NCBI GenBank assembly: GCA_964482135.1
Contig: CAYZWF010000005.1
Coordinates: 1 to 64,000 of the forward strand
Origin: UBA11136 sp964482135
GTDB lineage: Bacteria; Pseudomonadota; Alphaproteobacteria; UBA11136
DNA: 64,000 nt
Reading direction: 5' to 3'
Shown here: positions 24,508 to 34,900 of the stretch, in pieces
How positions within the stretch are numbered: the first letter of the stretch is position 1
Layout: the number at the start of each line of letters is the position of its first letter
Made by a program: the position numbers and the translations under genes
The notes under the pieces: generated by a model
What the model was told of the DNA's origin: nothing
Database searches by the model: none
The model's input: only the letters and a program-made list of their open reading frames with translations

Positions 24508-25159
24508 TTCTTCTCCTTCTTCCCCGGATTTTTCACTCGAACAGGCGTCACCAGGCCCCGTTGCCGGCATCGACGAGGTGGGCCGTGGACCTTGGGCGGG
24601 GCCGGTGGTGGCCGCGGCGCTTGTCTTTCCCCAGCGCGATTCCCTTCCTGAAACGCTGCGTCACGGACTCAATGATTCAAAAACCCTCTCACCCGCGCAC
24701 CGTGAGACCCTGTTCGCCGAGCTGCTGGCTCATGCAGCCATCGGCCTGGGCGCGGCAAGCGTCGCCGAGATTGACTGTTTCAACATTCTTCAGGCCACCC
24801 TGCGCGCCATGGCCCGCGCCATGGCCCAATTGGAACGACGGCTGGAGACCAGCCCCGGAATGACCTTGAGTCTGGCGCTGGTGGATGGCACCCATGCGCC
24901 ACCCCTGTCCTGTCCGGTGCAAACCGTCACCAAAGGCGACAGCAAAAGCCTCTCCATCGCCGCCGCCTCCATCGTCGCCAAAGTCACCCGCGACCGGCTG
25001 ATGGTCGAGCTCGGCCGCCGCTATCCCGGATTCGGATGGGAGCGCAATGCCGGCTACGGCACCGCCCAACACAAGGAGGGGCTGGCGCGCCTTGGAATCA
25101 CGCCCCATCACCGCCGCAGCTTCAAACCCATCAAGATATTGAGTCAGGGTGACTCCTGA
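24500..25159 (+). CDS. rnhB: Ribonuclease HII
   Basis: Cleaves RNA in RNA-DNA hybrids, including single ribonucleotides in DNA. The catalytic motifs are GIDEVGRGPWAGPVVAAA (Asp and Glu of DEVGRG), VDGTHAPPL and KGDSKSLSIAAASIVAKVTRD. The C-terminal YPGFGWERNAGYGT is characteristic of RNase HII. Length 219. It overlaps the antiporter gene and is followed by ccrM after a 78-base gap holding several GANTC sites. rnhB next to ccrM is common in alphaproteobacteria. Confidence 0.97.
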   Translation: MADSSPSSPDFSLEQASPGPVAGIDEVGRGPWAGPVVAAALVFPQRDSLPETLRHGLNDSKTLSPAHRETLFAELLAHAAIGLGAASVAEIDCFNILQATLRAMARAMAQLERRLETSPGMTLSLALVDGTHAPPLSCPVQTVTKGDSKSLSIAAASIVAKVTRDRLMVELGRRYPGFGWERNAGYGTAQHKEGLARLGITPHHRRSFKPIKILSQGDS

Positions 25160-25225
25160 CCCCTAACATATTGATTCTAAGAATTTTTCCACAGTTTCTT
25201 GTTGACGCGACTCGCCCCCTGACTC
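25141..25225. promoter_or_regulatory. Cluster of five GANTC sites and a DnaA-like box upstream of ccrM
   Basis: GANTC occurs at 25141, 25151, 25173, 25209 and 25221, i.e. five times in 85 bases where random expectation is about one per 256. CcrM methylates GANTC, so its own promoter can sense methylation state, as in Caulobacter. TTTTCCACA at 25185-25193 fits the relaxed DnaA consensus. I did not find a TTAA-N7-TTAA CtrA box. Confidence 0.65.
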
Positions 25226-25237
25226 ATCTTGGCCGCC

Positions 25238-26356
25238 ATGGGGAGGTCACACCACAGCTCTCCCGGCAAAATCGTGTCGGGGGATTGCGTCGACGTGATG
25301 AACGGTCTGGAGGCCGGTTCGGTGGATATGATATTCGCCGATCCGCCCTACAACCTTCAGCTCACGGGCGACCTGCGGCGGCCCGACAACTCGCTGGTGG
25401 ACGGCGTCGATAACGACTGGGACAAATTCACCGATTTCGAGGCCTATGACCGTTTCACCCGCGACTGGCTGAGCGCGGCGCGGCGTGTGCTCAAGGATGA
25501 CGGCAGCCTGTGGGTGATCGGCTCCTATCACAACATTTTCCGCGTCGGCAGCATCTTGCAGGATCTGGAGTTCTGGGTTCTCAACGATATCGTCTGGCGC
25601 AAGGCCAACCCCATGCCCAATTTCCGCGGCACCCGCTTCACCAATGCCCACGAGACCCTGATCTGGTGCGCCAAGGACAACGCCAAGCGCCGCGTCACCT
25701 TTAACTACGCCGCCATGAAGGAACTCAATGAGGGCCTGCAGATGCGCAGTGACTGGCACATTCCGCTGTGCACCGGCGGCGAGCGGCTGAAGAAAGACGG
25801 GCTCAAGGCCCATCCCACCCAGAAGCCCGAAGCCCTGCTCTATCGGGTGATTCTTGCCGCCACCAATCCCGGCGACCTGATCCTCGATCCCTTCTTCGGC
25901 ACCGGCACCACCGGAGCCGTGGCGAAACGGCTGGGCCGCCGTTATCTGGGCATCGAGCGCGACGCCGAATACGCCGAGATGGCCGAAAAGCGTATCGCTC
26001 AGACCCCCCCGGCAACGGCGGAAACGGAATTGCTGAGCACGCCGTCGAAACGTAGCGCACCGCGCATTCCCTTCGGTGCGCTGTTGGAGCGTGGCCTGCT
26101 CTCGGCGGGAGATGTGCTGTTCGATCCGAAACGGCGCTGGCAGGCGCGGGTCCATGCCGACGGCTCCCTTGCCTGTAACCGCGAGCGCGGCTCTATCCAC
26201 AAGATCGGCGCCAGCCTTCAGGGCGCACCCTCATGTAACGGCTGGACCTTCTGGCATTACGACGTGGAGGGCAAGCTGGTCTCTATCGACGTGCTGCGGC
26301 AGAAACTGCGCGACGAAATGGGCGAGGATTCTCCCGGCGAGGCCGCCCCCGGCTAG
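25238..26356 (+). CDS. ccrM: Cell-cycle regulated GANTC DNA methyltransferase CcrM
   Basis: N6-adenine methyltransferase that methylates GANTC and couples transcription to replication in alphaproteobacteria. It is a beta-type N6-MTase: motif IV ADPPYNLQL is near residue 30 and FFGTGTTGAVAKRLGRRYLGIE (SAM-binding motif I) comes after it. HPTQKPEALL lies between. The C-terminal ~90-residue domain (IPFGALLERGLLSAGDVLF and following, with GRSIHKIGASLQ-like sequence) is specific to GANTC methylases. ATG at 25238 is used; a TTG at 25229 is also possible. It is probably autoregulated through the GANTC cluster upstream. Confidence 0.97.
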   Translation: MGRSHHSSPGKIVSGDCVDVMNGLEAGSVDMIFADPPYNLQLTGDLRRPDNSLVDGVDNDWDKFTDFEAYDRFTRDWLSAARRVLKDDGSLWVIGSYHNIFRVGSILQDLEFWVLNDIVWRKANPMPNFRGTRFTNAHETLIWCAKDNAKRRVTFNYAAMKELNEGLQMRSDWHIPLCTGGERLKKDGLKAHPTQKPEALLYRVILAATNPGDLILDPFFGTGTTGAVAKRLGRRYLGIERDAEYAEMAEKRIAQTPPATAETELLSTPSKRSAPRIPFGALLERGLLSAGDVLFDPKRRWQARVHADGSLACNRERGSIHKIGASLQGAPSCNGWTFWHYDVEGKLVSIDVLRQKLRDEMGEDSPGEAAPG

Positions 26357-27721
26357 GCGGTTTCCTCTTTCTCCGCTTCTTGCCCCTCGCCCTTTTCCGC
26401 GGCGGGAAGGGTCAGCACCACCTTCAAACCGCCAAAATCGGATTTGCAAAGCGCTATATCGCCCCCGTAAAGCCCGGCGGTGTCGCGCACGATGGCGAGC
26501 CCCAGGCCGCTTCCCGGCGTCGCTTCGTCCAATCGGTGGCCGCGGTTGAACACCTCGTCATGCTTTTCCGGCGCCAGGCCGGGCCCGTCATCCTCGATGG
26601 CGATCTTGAGCTCCGCGCCCTCCACCCCCATGGTGATCCAGATCCTCGCGCGCGCCCATTTACAGGCGTTATCAATGAGGTTGCCGAGCATTTCCTCAAG
26701 GTCGTGGCGTTCACCGCGAAAACTGGTATCGGGGTCGCCGCGCACTTCCAGTTCGATGGAGCGCTCGGCATGGATGCGCTTTAAGGTGCGGCGCAAATCC
26801 TCGATCACCGGCAGCACCTCGGTACGCGCGCCGAGCACGCTGCTGGAGGCGGCGGTGCGGGCCTGGGAGAGATAATGGTCCACATAGCGGCGCATGATAC
26901 CGGTCTGTTTGTCCACGGTTTCCTCCAGGGAGCCTTTCCCCGCCCCGGATTCGTTGGCCAGCACGGAAATCGGCGTCTTCAGGGCATGGGCGAGATTACC
27001 CACATGGGTGCGCGCCCGCTCCAGCACCTCTTCGTTATGTTCAAGAAGCGTGTTGATCTCGCTGGCGAGGGGCTCGATCTCGGACGGGAACTGTCCCGCG
27101 AGCCTCGATTCGCGGCCCGAACGGATGGCCGACAGGGCCATGCTGATGCGCCGCAGGGGCAACAACCCGAAGCGAACCTGGATGAACACGGCGAGGATCA
27201 GGCCGCATCCGAACAGGCCCAGGGACCAGGCCAGGGTGGTGTTAAAGCTTTGAATTTCCGCTTCGATGGCGGCGCGGTCCCCGGTCACCACGAATTGCAG
27301 GCTGGACACGATTCCCGGAATGCTCACGTCGCGCCCGACGATCCGCAGTTGGCGGCTCTGGATTCCCTGCATGCGGTAGGATGTGGCCGCGGAAGGGCTG
27401 ATAAGGGCGAAATCCGGAGTCAGCGCCTGGTCCCAGAGCGAGCGCGACCGCAGCATGGGACCACTGATGCCGGAAATCTGCCAGTACCATCCCGAATAAG
27501 GCTGTTCGTAGCGGGGGTCGCCCAGGGGCCGCGTAATCACCACGCGGCCTTGATTATCCCCCTCGGTCACGGAAACCAGAGTGTCGAGATAGACCAGAAG
27601 CTGTGCGTCGAAGGAACGCTCCACATGATCCCGGAAAACCGCCGAAAGCACGATTCCGCCGGCGACGATGGCTGCGGCGATCCACATTCCGGCCCCTACC
27701 ACGAGGCGAAAGGCGAGCGAA

Positions 27722-27732
<11 letters not shown>
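26353..27732 (-). CDS. PhoQ-like sensor histidine kinase
   Basis: Membrane sensor that phosphorylates the adjacent response regulator. TM1 is at about residues 8-32; a periplasmic domain of ~125 residues follows; TM2 is at about 165-185. The HAMP segment starts FGLLPLRRIS, the phosphoacceptor H-box is HALKTPISVLANES, the N-box is NLIDNACKWA and the G-boxes are EDDGPGLAP and GSGLGLAIV. Length 459. It overlaps the response regulator gene by 11 bases. The order pepSY-regulator-kinase suggests sensing of divalent cations, pH or envelope stress, as in PhoPQ (inference). Confidence 0.93.
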
Positions 27733-28441
<709 letters not shown>

Positions 28442-28485
28442 CTTCCCGGCCGTCCTCGTTTTCTTAAAATGGTTTAGGGGGCGGC

Positions 28486-28860
28486 TTAGGGGGTTGCCCC
28501 GTTATCGCCGCCGCCTATTTTTCCGCGCTCGATTTTAAGGATTGTGGCGGTCCCGGCATCCACGCGCAACACCAGAAGCGCATCTTCGGGCGTAAACATC
28601 CTGATTTCGTAAACCCAGCCATGAAGCCCTTCTTCCTGATCCCTCAGTACTACCTCCAGAACCCGGCCCTCATGGCGCTTGTGGATACGGGCGAGGATAT
28701 CATGCAGGGCCATGATTTCGCCCGACTGCACGGCGGCCCGTGCACGGTCGTGGTCGACGCCGGGCTCCGCAGCCTGAACCGCGCCACCCGCAAGCACCGC
28801 CCAACCGAGCAGAAAGGCAGCCGCCAAGTGCTGAATACGCCTATTAAGGGACATTGCCAT
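28486..28860 (-). CDS. PepSY-domain protein
   Basis: A 124-residue exported protein with an N-terminal signal segment (LAAAFLLGWAVLAGGAVQA). The PepSY-like domain is at about residues 40-115 (KRHEGRVLEVVLRDQEEG and VYEIRMFTPEDALLVLRVDAGTATILKIERG). PepSY proteins next to two-component systems are thought to inhibit proteases or assist signalling in the periplasm. It is the first gene of the pepSY-regulator-kinase run, 44 bases before the regulator. Confidence 0.85.
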   Translation of the reverse strand: MAMSLNRRIQHLAAAFLLGWAVLAGGAVQAAEPGVDHDRARAAVQSGEIMALHDILARIHKRHEGRVLEVVLRDQEEGLHGWVYEIRMFTPEDALLVLRVDAGTATILKIERGKIGGGDNGATP

Positions 28861-28878
28861 AGCCTAGGCCTGAATGCG

Positions 28879-28895
28879 TGAACGGACAATGAACG
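28879..28895 (+). promoter_or_regulatory. TGAACG-N5-TGAACG direct repeat, candidate response-regulator site
   Basis: Two identical hexamers with an 11-bp period lie 19-35 bases upstream of the PepSY start codon. This spacing is typical of OmpR/PhoP-type dimer sites. An inverted copy (CGTTCA) lies about 15 bases further on. It would allow autoregulation by the downstream response regulator. Confidence 0.5.
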
Positions 28896-29010
28896 CCGCG
28901 CTCATCAGCCGTTCAGACCACACCCCTATGATGCACGGTGGAAACGTAAACACAGTTTCCTCCCCATTCGTCGCCGCGTGCCCCCGACACCTTTCTGCGG
29001 CGGCATCGAG

Positions 29011-29045
29011 ACCCGCCCGCCACCCCGGCGGGCGGGTATTTTTTC
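29011..29045 (+). terminator. Strong rho-independent terminator (plus strand)
   Basis: A perfect 11-bp stem, ACCCGCCCGCC (29011-29021) with GGCGGGCGGGT (29027-29037), is followed by ATTTTTTC. It points away from any annotated gene: the gene to its left (pepSY) is on the minus strand. It must therefore end a plus-strand transcript starting between about 28880 and 29010. Confidence 0.8.
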
Positions 29046-29252
29046 GATCTGCCCCCCCTCTTTTCCCAAAATGAACAGCAGATGAATAGAGGTCTCATCC
29101 CCTGTTCAGGCGCCCTATGGGAGAAAGAGAGTGAGGATATTTACAGGTATTTCACCAGCGACTCTTTTCCCCCGGAAGAACGCGTGAATGCCTGCGCAGC
29201 TGCGATTGAACATATAGAAACCCGTCCGCACCTCCTCGCGGGCGGGTTTTGC
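29046..29252 (+). ncRNA. Candidate small non-coding RNA between pepSY and mutY
   Basis: The stretch holds a long interrupted hairpin (TGAACAG..GATGA at 29072-29085 pairing with TCATC..CTGTTCA at 29095-29108, with a symmetrical 2x2 internal loop) and ends in a terminator-like stem, AAACCCGTCCGC (29218-29229) with GCGGGCGGGTTT (29238-29249), followed by TGCTTT. The short frames in it have no ribosome site or recognisable sequence. The second hairpin could instead serve mutY on the minus strand. No promoter was identified, so this is tentative. Confidence 0.3.
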
Positions 29253-29272
29253 TTTATCTGGCGCCGTCTCTC

Positions 29273-30364
29273 TCACCGTCCCGACTCCTCTTCGACATTT
29301 CCCCACTGCAACGCATGATCGGCGATCTTTCGGGTCAGCACCGAAAGCGCGTAGGCGGAGAATCCCGACGGCGGCGACCAGGTGCCCGGTTGGGCATCCG
29401 CGCCATCCCCGGCGTCATCCATGACATCATCTACGGCACCCGCAAGAACCGTCATTTCCAGCCTGAAATGGGTGAAACCGTGGCACACCCGTCCCAGCAG
29501 CGTGGTCCAATCGGCATCGAAGGGCGCGGCGGCCTTGGCCTCGTCCAGATTCCAGTCATGCTCCCGCCAGTCGGTGGAAGGAATTTCCATCATTCCGCCA
29601 AGAAGGCCCCGTGACGGACGTTTCCTCAACAGAATCCTGCCCTCGCGGTCACGTACCCAAAAGGCGACACCGCGCCGTAACGGACGCTTCCCGCGTGGCG
29701 CGCGCCGGGGCAGGCTTTCCGCCTCTCCGGCATTGGCCGCGGCGCAGTCCGGCATCCACGGACAGGCCCCGCAGGCGGGATTGCGTGGCGTGCATATGGT
29801 GGCCCCCAGATCCATCACCGCCTGGGCATAGTCCCCCGGCCGCCCTCGCGCCGACTTCGGCGTCATTTCGGCGGCCCGGGCGTACAGCTCCTTGCGCGCG
29901 CCCGGCAGAGGATCGCTGACACGGAAAAACCGGGCCATGACCCTTTCCACGTTTCCGTCCACCACCACCGCCGGACGCCGGAAGGCAATGGCGGCGATGG
30001 CGGCCGCGGTGTAGGGGCCGATTCCGGGCAGTTTCCGGAGGTCTTTCTCGTCATCGGGAAAGACCCCGCCATGATCGCGCGCCAGCACCCCGGCACAGGC
30101 ATGGAGATTACGGGCGCGGCCATAATAACCCAGCCCCTGCCAGGCATGAAGCACCTCGTCGAGGTCGGCGCCGGCAAGCGCCCCGAGATCGGGCCAGCGC
30201 TTCAGGAACGCCAGGAAATAGGGAATCACGGTGGCCACCGTGGTCTGTTGCAGCATGATCTCGCTCAGCCACACGCGGTAGGGATCGGGCACGGCGTCGC
30301 CATGGCTGCGCCAGGGAAGATCGCGGCGGTTGTGGTCGTACCAGGCGAGAAGACGGGAAGCCAT
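29273..30364 (-). CDS. mutY: A/G-specific adenine glycosylase MutY
   Basis: Removes adenine mispaired with 8-oxoguanine. The N-terminal catalytic helix WYDHNRRDLPWR, the Glu in IMLQQTTVATVIPYF, and the helix-hairpin-helix LPGIGPYTAAAIAAIAF with VVDGNVERVMAR are intact. The [4Fe-4S] cluster ligands are in CTPRNPACGACPWMPDC. The C-terminal NUDIX-like 8-oxoG recognition domain starts around VRDREGRILLRKRPSRGLLGG. Length 363. It is divergent from the DciA-like gene. Confidence 0.97.
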   Translation of the reverse strand: MASRLLAWYDHNRRDLPWRSHGDAVPDPYRVWLSEIMLQQTTVATVIPYFLAFLKRWPDLGALAGADLDEVLHAWQGLGYYGRARNLHACAGVLARDHGGVFPDDEKDLRKLPGIGPYTAAAIAAIAFRRPAVVVDGNVERVMARFFRVSDPLPGARKELYARAAEMTPKSARGRPGDYAQAVMDLGATICTPRNPACGACPWMPDCAAANAGEAESLPRRAPRGKRPLRRGVAFWVRDREGRILLRKRPSRGLLGGMMEIPSTDWREHDWNLDEAKAAAPFDADWTTLLGRVCHGFTHFRLEMTVLAGAVDDVMDDAGDGADAQPGTWSPPSGFSAYALSVLTRKIADHALQWGNVEEESGR

Positions 30365-30461
30365 CAGAATTGATTCGATTTGATCGGATAGTGCTCTAAC
30401 ATGGGAAACCGACTCTATGACAGGAGCGGCTCCACGAACAGGGTCCAGGCACCACTACAGC

Positions 30462-31079
30462 ATGAACAATCCATCGCCCGCCTCGTCACCAAGGCGCAAG
30501 ACACTCCCGCCGCCGTCACGCGTCCAGAGGGGGCTTCTCGCCCTTGGCGCCATGGTGTCCAAGGTCACAACGCCCCTCTATCGCAAGCGCGGCTTCGCCG
30601 AAGCCCGCATTCTCAGCGACTGGCCGGTCATCGTCGGCGAGCGTTTCGCCGCCGTCACCCTTCCCGAGAAACTTACCTTTCCCCGGGGAGGTGCCGGAGG
30701 AGGAAAGCGCGACGGGCTGTTGCAGGTGCGTGTGGGCGCCCCGCTGGCCACCGAATTACAGCATTTGGAGCCCCAGATCATCGAACGCATCAACGGCTAT
30801 TTCGGCTATAATGCCGTGGCCCGGCTCAAGCTGGTCCAGGGGCCGGTGACGCCGCCATCGCCGCCGCCGGTAGAACCTCCGTCCCAGGCCGATGCCGCTA
30901 CCGAGCGCGCCATGAATGAAATGACCGCCGAGGTCGCCGATACCGGCCTGCGCGAGGCGCTGACCGATCTGGGCTGCGCGGTAGCCGCCCAAGAGGAGCG
31001 CCGCCACGGCGTTGAGCCGTCGAAAAAAGGGGAAGCCAGCCCCGGAACCGTTCCTAAAAATGGTGCCGGAGAGAGCTGA
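30462..31079 (+). CDS. DUF721/DciA-like protein
   Basis: A 205-residue protein with a DUF721 domain at about residues 25-125 (ILSDWPVIVGERFAAVTLPE, VRVGAPLATELQHLEPQIIERIN, GYFGYNAVARLKLVQ). DciA proteins load the replicative helicase in bacteria lacking DnaC, and alphaproteobacterial DUF721 proteins are related to them. The C-terminal ~80 residues are Pro/Ala/Glu-rich and not conserved. ATG at 30462 is used; the frame upstream lacks conserved residues. It lies between mutY and a DsbA-like gene. Confidence 0.75.
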   Translation: MNNPSPASSPRRKTLPPPSRVQRGLLALGAMVSKVTTPLYRKRGFAEARILSDWPVIVGERFAAVTLPEKLTFPRGGAGGGKRDGLLQVRVGAPLATELQHLEPQIIERINGYFGYNAVARLKLVQGPVTPPSPPPVEPPSQADAATERAMNEMTAEVADTGLREALTDLGCAVAAQEERRHGVEPSKKGEASPGTVPKNGAGES

Positions 31080-31202
31080 ATTTTCCCGCCATATAGCCGC
31101 CATATATGGGCTCCATATATACGTCACAGACCCGTTTTCCCGCTCTTGCCGCCCCCCAAGGCGGCGCGTATAGTCAGTCCCACACAGTCTCCGGAGGAAC
31201 TC

Positions 31203-31967
31203 TTGAACACATTCCCGACCCCACAGATTTCAGTCTTTCGTCGTTCTCTTACCCTGGTGGGCCTTATCACCGGCGTGGCCGTTTTAACTGCCCTTTTGGC
31301 TCTTCCCCGCCCGGCGATGGCGGTCGTTTCAGACCCGGTGGAGGCCCTGTCGGAGAAAGTTCTCGGCGCCGAGGATGCCCCCATCACCATCATCGAATTC
31401 GCTTCGCTCACCTGCCCCCACTGCGCCTCCTTTCACGCCAACGTGCTGCCGCAGCTGAAGAGCAACTATATCGAGACCGGCAAGGCGAAGCTGATCTATC
31501 GCGACTTTCCCCTCGACCGCTATGCGCTGACGGCCTCCAAGCTGGCGCGCTGTGCCGGTAACGACCGATATTTCGCCTTTCTTAATATCCTGTTCCAGAA
31601 ACAACCGCTCTGGACCTCGGGAGACAATCCCATCCCAGCCCTGAAGCGTATTGCCAAGTTCGGCGGCATCGATGCCGCGGACTTCAAGCAATGCCTCAAC
31701 AACAAGGTTCTGGAGGAAGGCATTCTCGACATGCGGTTGCAGGCGGAGAAGAACTATAATATTTCCGTCACCCCCACCATCTACATCAACGGCGAGAAAT
31801 ACGAAGGTAAACACTCCTTCGAAGCCCTGGACACGGCCCTGCAAGAGCTTGGACTGGATACCGAGTCCCCGGCGACCGCTCCCATGGCGGCGGCGGACGA
31901 GCCCCCTCCCGAGACCCAGCCCCAATCCTGGTTTGACAGGATTATCAATGCCATACGCAACCTTTGA
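31203..31967 (+). CDS. DsbA-family thiol:disulfide oxidoreductase
   Basis: Periplasmic thioredoxin-fold protein with the active site CPHC at residues 71-74 (EFASLTCPHCASFHANVLP). The cis-Pro loop is SVTPTIYINGEKYEG. A single hydrophobic N-terminal segment (about residues 17-38) is a signal peptide or anchor. TTG at 31203 is chosen because GGAGG lies 6 bases upstream and the hydrophobic segment follows naturally. Length 254. The CPHC dipeptide and length match the DsbA/BdbD-like group of alphaproteobacteria. It is followed by smc after 32 bases. Confidence 0.87.
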   Translation: MNTFPTPQISVFRRSLTLVGLITGVAVLTALLALPRPAMAVVSDPVEALSEKVLGAEDAPITIIEFASLTCPHCASFHANVLPQLKSNYIETGKAKLIYRDFPLDRYALTASKLARCAGNDRYFAFLNILFQKQPLWTSGDNPIPALKRIAKFGGIDAADFKQCLNNKVLEEGILDMRLQAEKNYNISVTPTIYINGEKYEGKHSFEALDTALQELGLDTESPATAPMAAADEPPPETQPQSWFDRIINAIRNL

Positions 31968-31999
31968 TGTCTTTTCTGATCGTTCGTTAGGAACCCTCT

Positions 32000-34900
32000 T
32001 TGGTCCAGTTCACAAAGCTTCGCCTGTCGGGTTTCAAATCCTTCATTGAGCCGACGGAAATTCTGATCGAGTCCGGGCTCACCGGCATCGTCGGCCCTAA
32101 CGGTTGTGGTAAATCCAACATCGTTGACGCCCTGCGCTGGGTCATGGGCGAAATTTCGGCCAAGCAGATGCGCGGCGGCGCAATGAACGACGTCATCTTC
32201 AGCGGCACCGCCAACCGGCCCGCGCGCAACATCGCCGAGGTCAGTGTTTCCCTGGATAATTCGCAGCGCAAGGCTCCGGCCGCCTTCAACGACGACGAAG
32301 AGCTGGAGATCATCCGCCGCATCGAGCGCGACCAGGGCTCCGCCTACACCGTCAACGGCCAGGAGGTCCGCGCCCGCGACGTCCAGCTTCTGTTCGCCGA
32401 TTCGGCCACCGGCGCCCGTTCCACCGCCTTGGTGAGCCAGGGCCGCATCGGCGCCCTGATCGGCGCCAAGGCCACCGACCGCCGCACCGTGTTGGAAGAA
32501 GCGGCCGGCATTACCGGCCTCCATTCACGCCGCCACGAGGCGGAACTGCGGCTACGCGGCGCCGAGACCAATCTCGAACGCCTCGATGATGTGCTGCTGA
32601 CCCTGGAAGAACAGGGCCGGGGATTGAAGCGCCAAGCCCGCCAGGCTTCGCGCTATCGCAATATCGGCGACCAGATTCGCCGCCAGGAGGCCATGCTGTT
32701 TCACCAGCGCTGGCACGCCGCTGGAGAAGACATGGCGCAGTCGCGGGAAAAAATGGCCGAGGCCGAATCGCGGGTTACGAAGCTGTCCCAGACCGTTGCC
32801 GCCGCTACCACCAAAAAAACCGAGACTGCCGCCGATCTGCCGGATTTGCGCCGCGACGAGGCGGCGGCCGCCAGCGCCCTGCAGCGGCTGCTTCTCGCCC
32901 GCGACGGCCTTGACGCCGAAGAGCAGCGCCTGACCCAGGCGCGACAGGAGTGTGAAAACCGCCTCGCCCAGACCGCCGGCGACATCGAACGCGAAAAGAC
33001 CCTCTCCCAGGATGCCGCCGCGGCGCTGGCGCGGCACGAAGAAGAACGCGCCGCCATCAACGACGCCCGGCAGGGAGAGGAAACAGCTCAGGGCGAGGCA
33101 TTGGAGAAGGTGGAGGCCGTGGCATCGGAGGTGGCGGAGCTGGAAAACCGCCTCACATCCCTCACCGAACAGGTGGCCGCTTCCGAAGGGCGGCGGGCCG
33201 GGCTGGAGCGGCAGATCACCGAGATTGACAAGCGGCTGGCCCGCGATGCCGAACGCATGGCCGAGGTAGCCGAACAACAGGGCGCCCTTAATTCTGAATT
33301 CGGGGATTCCGATGCCGGGGAGTCCGCCCAGAGCGCCGAATTAAGCGAAACCGAGGCCGCCGTGACGGCGGGGCAGGCCGGGCTCGAAGAATTGCGGACC
33401 GCCGCCGAAAAGGCCGAGGAAACCCTCGCCGCGGCGCGCACAGCCGACGAGGAAGCCCGCGAAGCACTGGCAACCGCCGAGGCCGACGATGCCCGCCTGC
33501 GCGCCGAGGAGGAGGCGCTGACGGCTCTTCTCGCCGCCTCCGAGGCCGGTGGCGGAACGCCGCTCATGGACGAGATCACCGTGGAGTCCGGCTATGAAGC
33601 GGCGCTGGGAGCGGCGCTGGGCGAAGACCTCGACGCCCCGGCCGATGAAGACGCACCGGTGCGCTGGCGCACCCTGCCCCCCTATGAAGACGCCGCCGCC
33701 CTCCCCGGAGGAATAGAGCCCCTGTCGGCCTTCGTCACGGCCCCCGATGCCTTGTCACGCAGGCTGGCGTTGATCGGCGTGGTCGCGGACAATGACCAGG
33801 GCCGCGATCTGGCCGCCGCCTTGAAACCCGGCCAGAGACTGGTCAGCCGCGATGGCGGCCTGTGGCGCTGGGACGGCTTCACCGTGGATTCGGGAGCCGA
33901 AACCGCCGCCGCAACACGGCTCGGCCAGCGCAACCGGCTCAATGAAATCCGCGGCCAGAAGGACGCCGCCGAAAGCACGCTGGCCGGGATCAGAACCCAC
34001 GCCGGGGAAACCCGAGACCAGGCGCGCGCGGCCCAGGAGGCCGAACGCCAGGCCCAGGAAACCCTGCGCCGCGCCTATGCCGATCACCATGCCGCCCGCG
34101 ATGCCCATGCCGCCATCATACATAAGGCGGCGGAGGCGAAATCCCGCATTGCCGGGCTGCGTGAGGCCGATGAGCGGCTGCGCGCCGAGCGTGTGGAAGC
34201 GCAAGCCGAGCGCGAGGTAGCCGAGGAGGCGCTGGCGGCCCAGGAAGACGTGTCGGACAGCCGCAAGGAAATGGAACGGCTGCGCGAGGAGACCGGCGAG
34301 CGCCGCACCCTGTTGATCGAAACCCGCGGCACTCACGACCATTTGATGCGCGAAGCCGCCCAGCGCAGTGACCGGTTGGCCGCTATAGCCGCCGAGAGCG
34401 AAACCTGGAAAGCCCGGGCGCAAGCCGCCATGCGTCAGGTTTCCGAACTCGAGGAAAGGCAACAGGCAGCGAGCGCCGAACGCGACCAGCTCGATGCGCG
34501 CCCGGAGGAAATCGCCGTCCAGCGCGCCACCCTTCAGGACCAGATCGACGAAGCCGAAGCCACCCGCAGCCAAGCAGCCAGTGTTCTGGCCGAGGCCGAG
34601 GAACGGCTGGCCGAGGTCGAGCGCATGCTCAAGGTGGAGGAAACCAACCTTGCCGAGGCGCGCGAGGGCCGGGTACGGGCCGAGGCCGTGGTGGAACAGG
34701 CGCAGCAGGCATTGGACAGCCTCGCCGAGCGCATCGCCGAACGGCTCGAATGCGCGCCCGACAAAACTCTGGAAACGGTGGGCATTTCGCCCGATGACGA
34801 CCTGCCGGACACGCAAGCCGTGGAAAAAAAGCTCGAGCGGCTGCTTCGCGAGCGCGACACCATGGGCCCGGTCAATCTGCGCGCCGAAGAAGAAGCCCGC

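Noticed and set aside
29082..29318. 78-codon plus-strand frame between pepSY and mutY
   Set aside because: It runs through a terminator hairpin and into mutY antisense; no ribosome site and no recognisable sequence.
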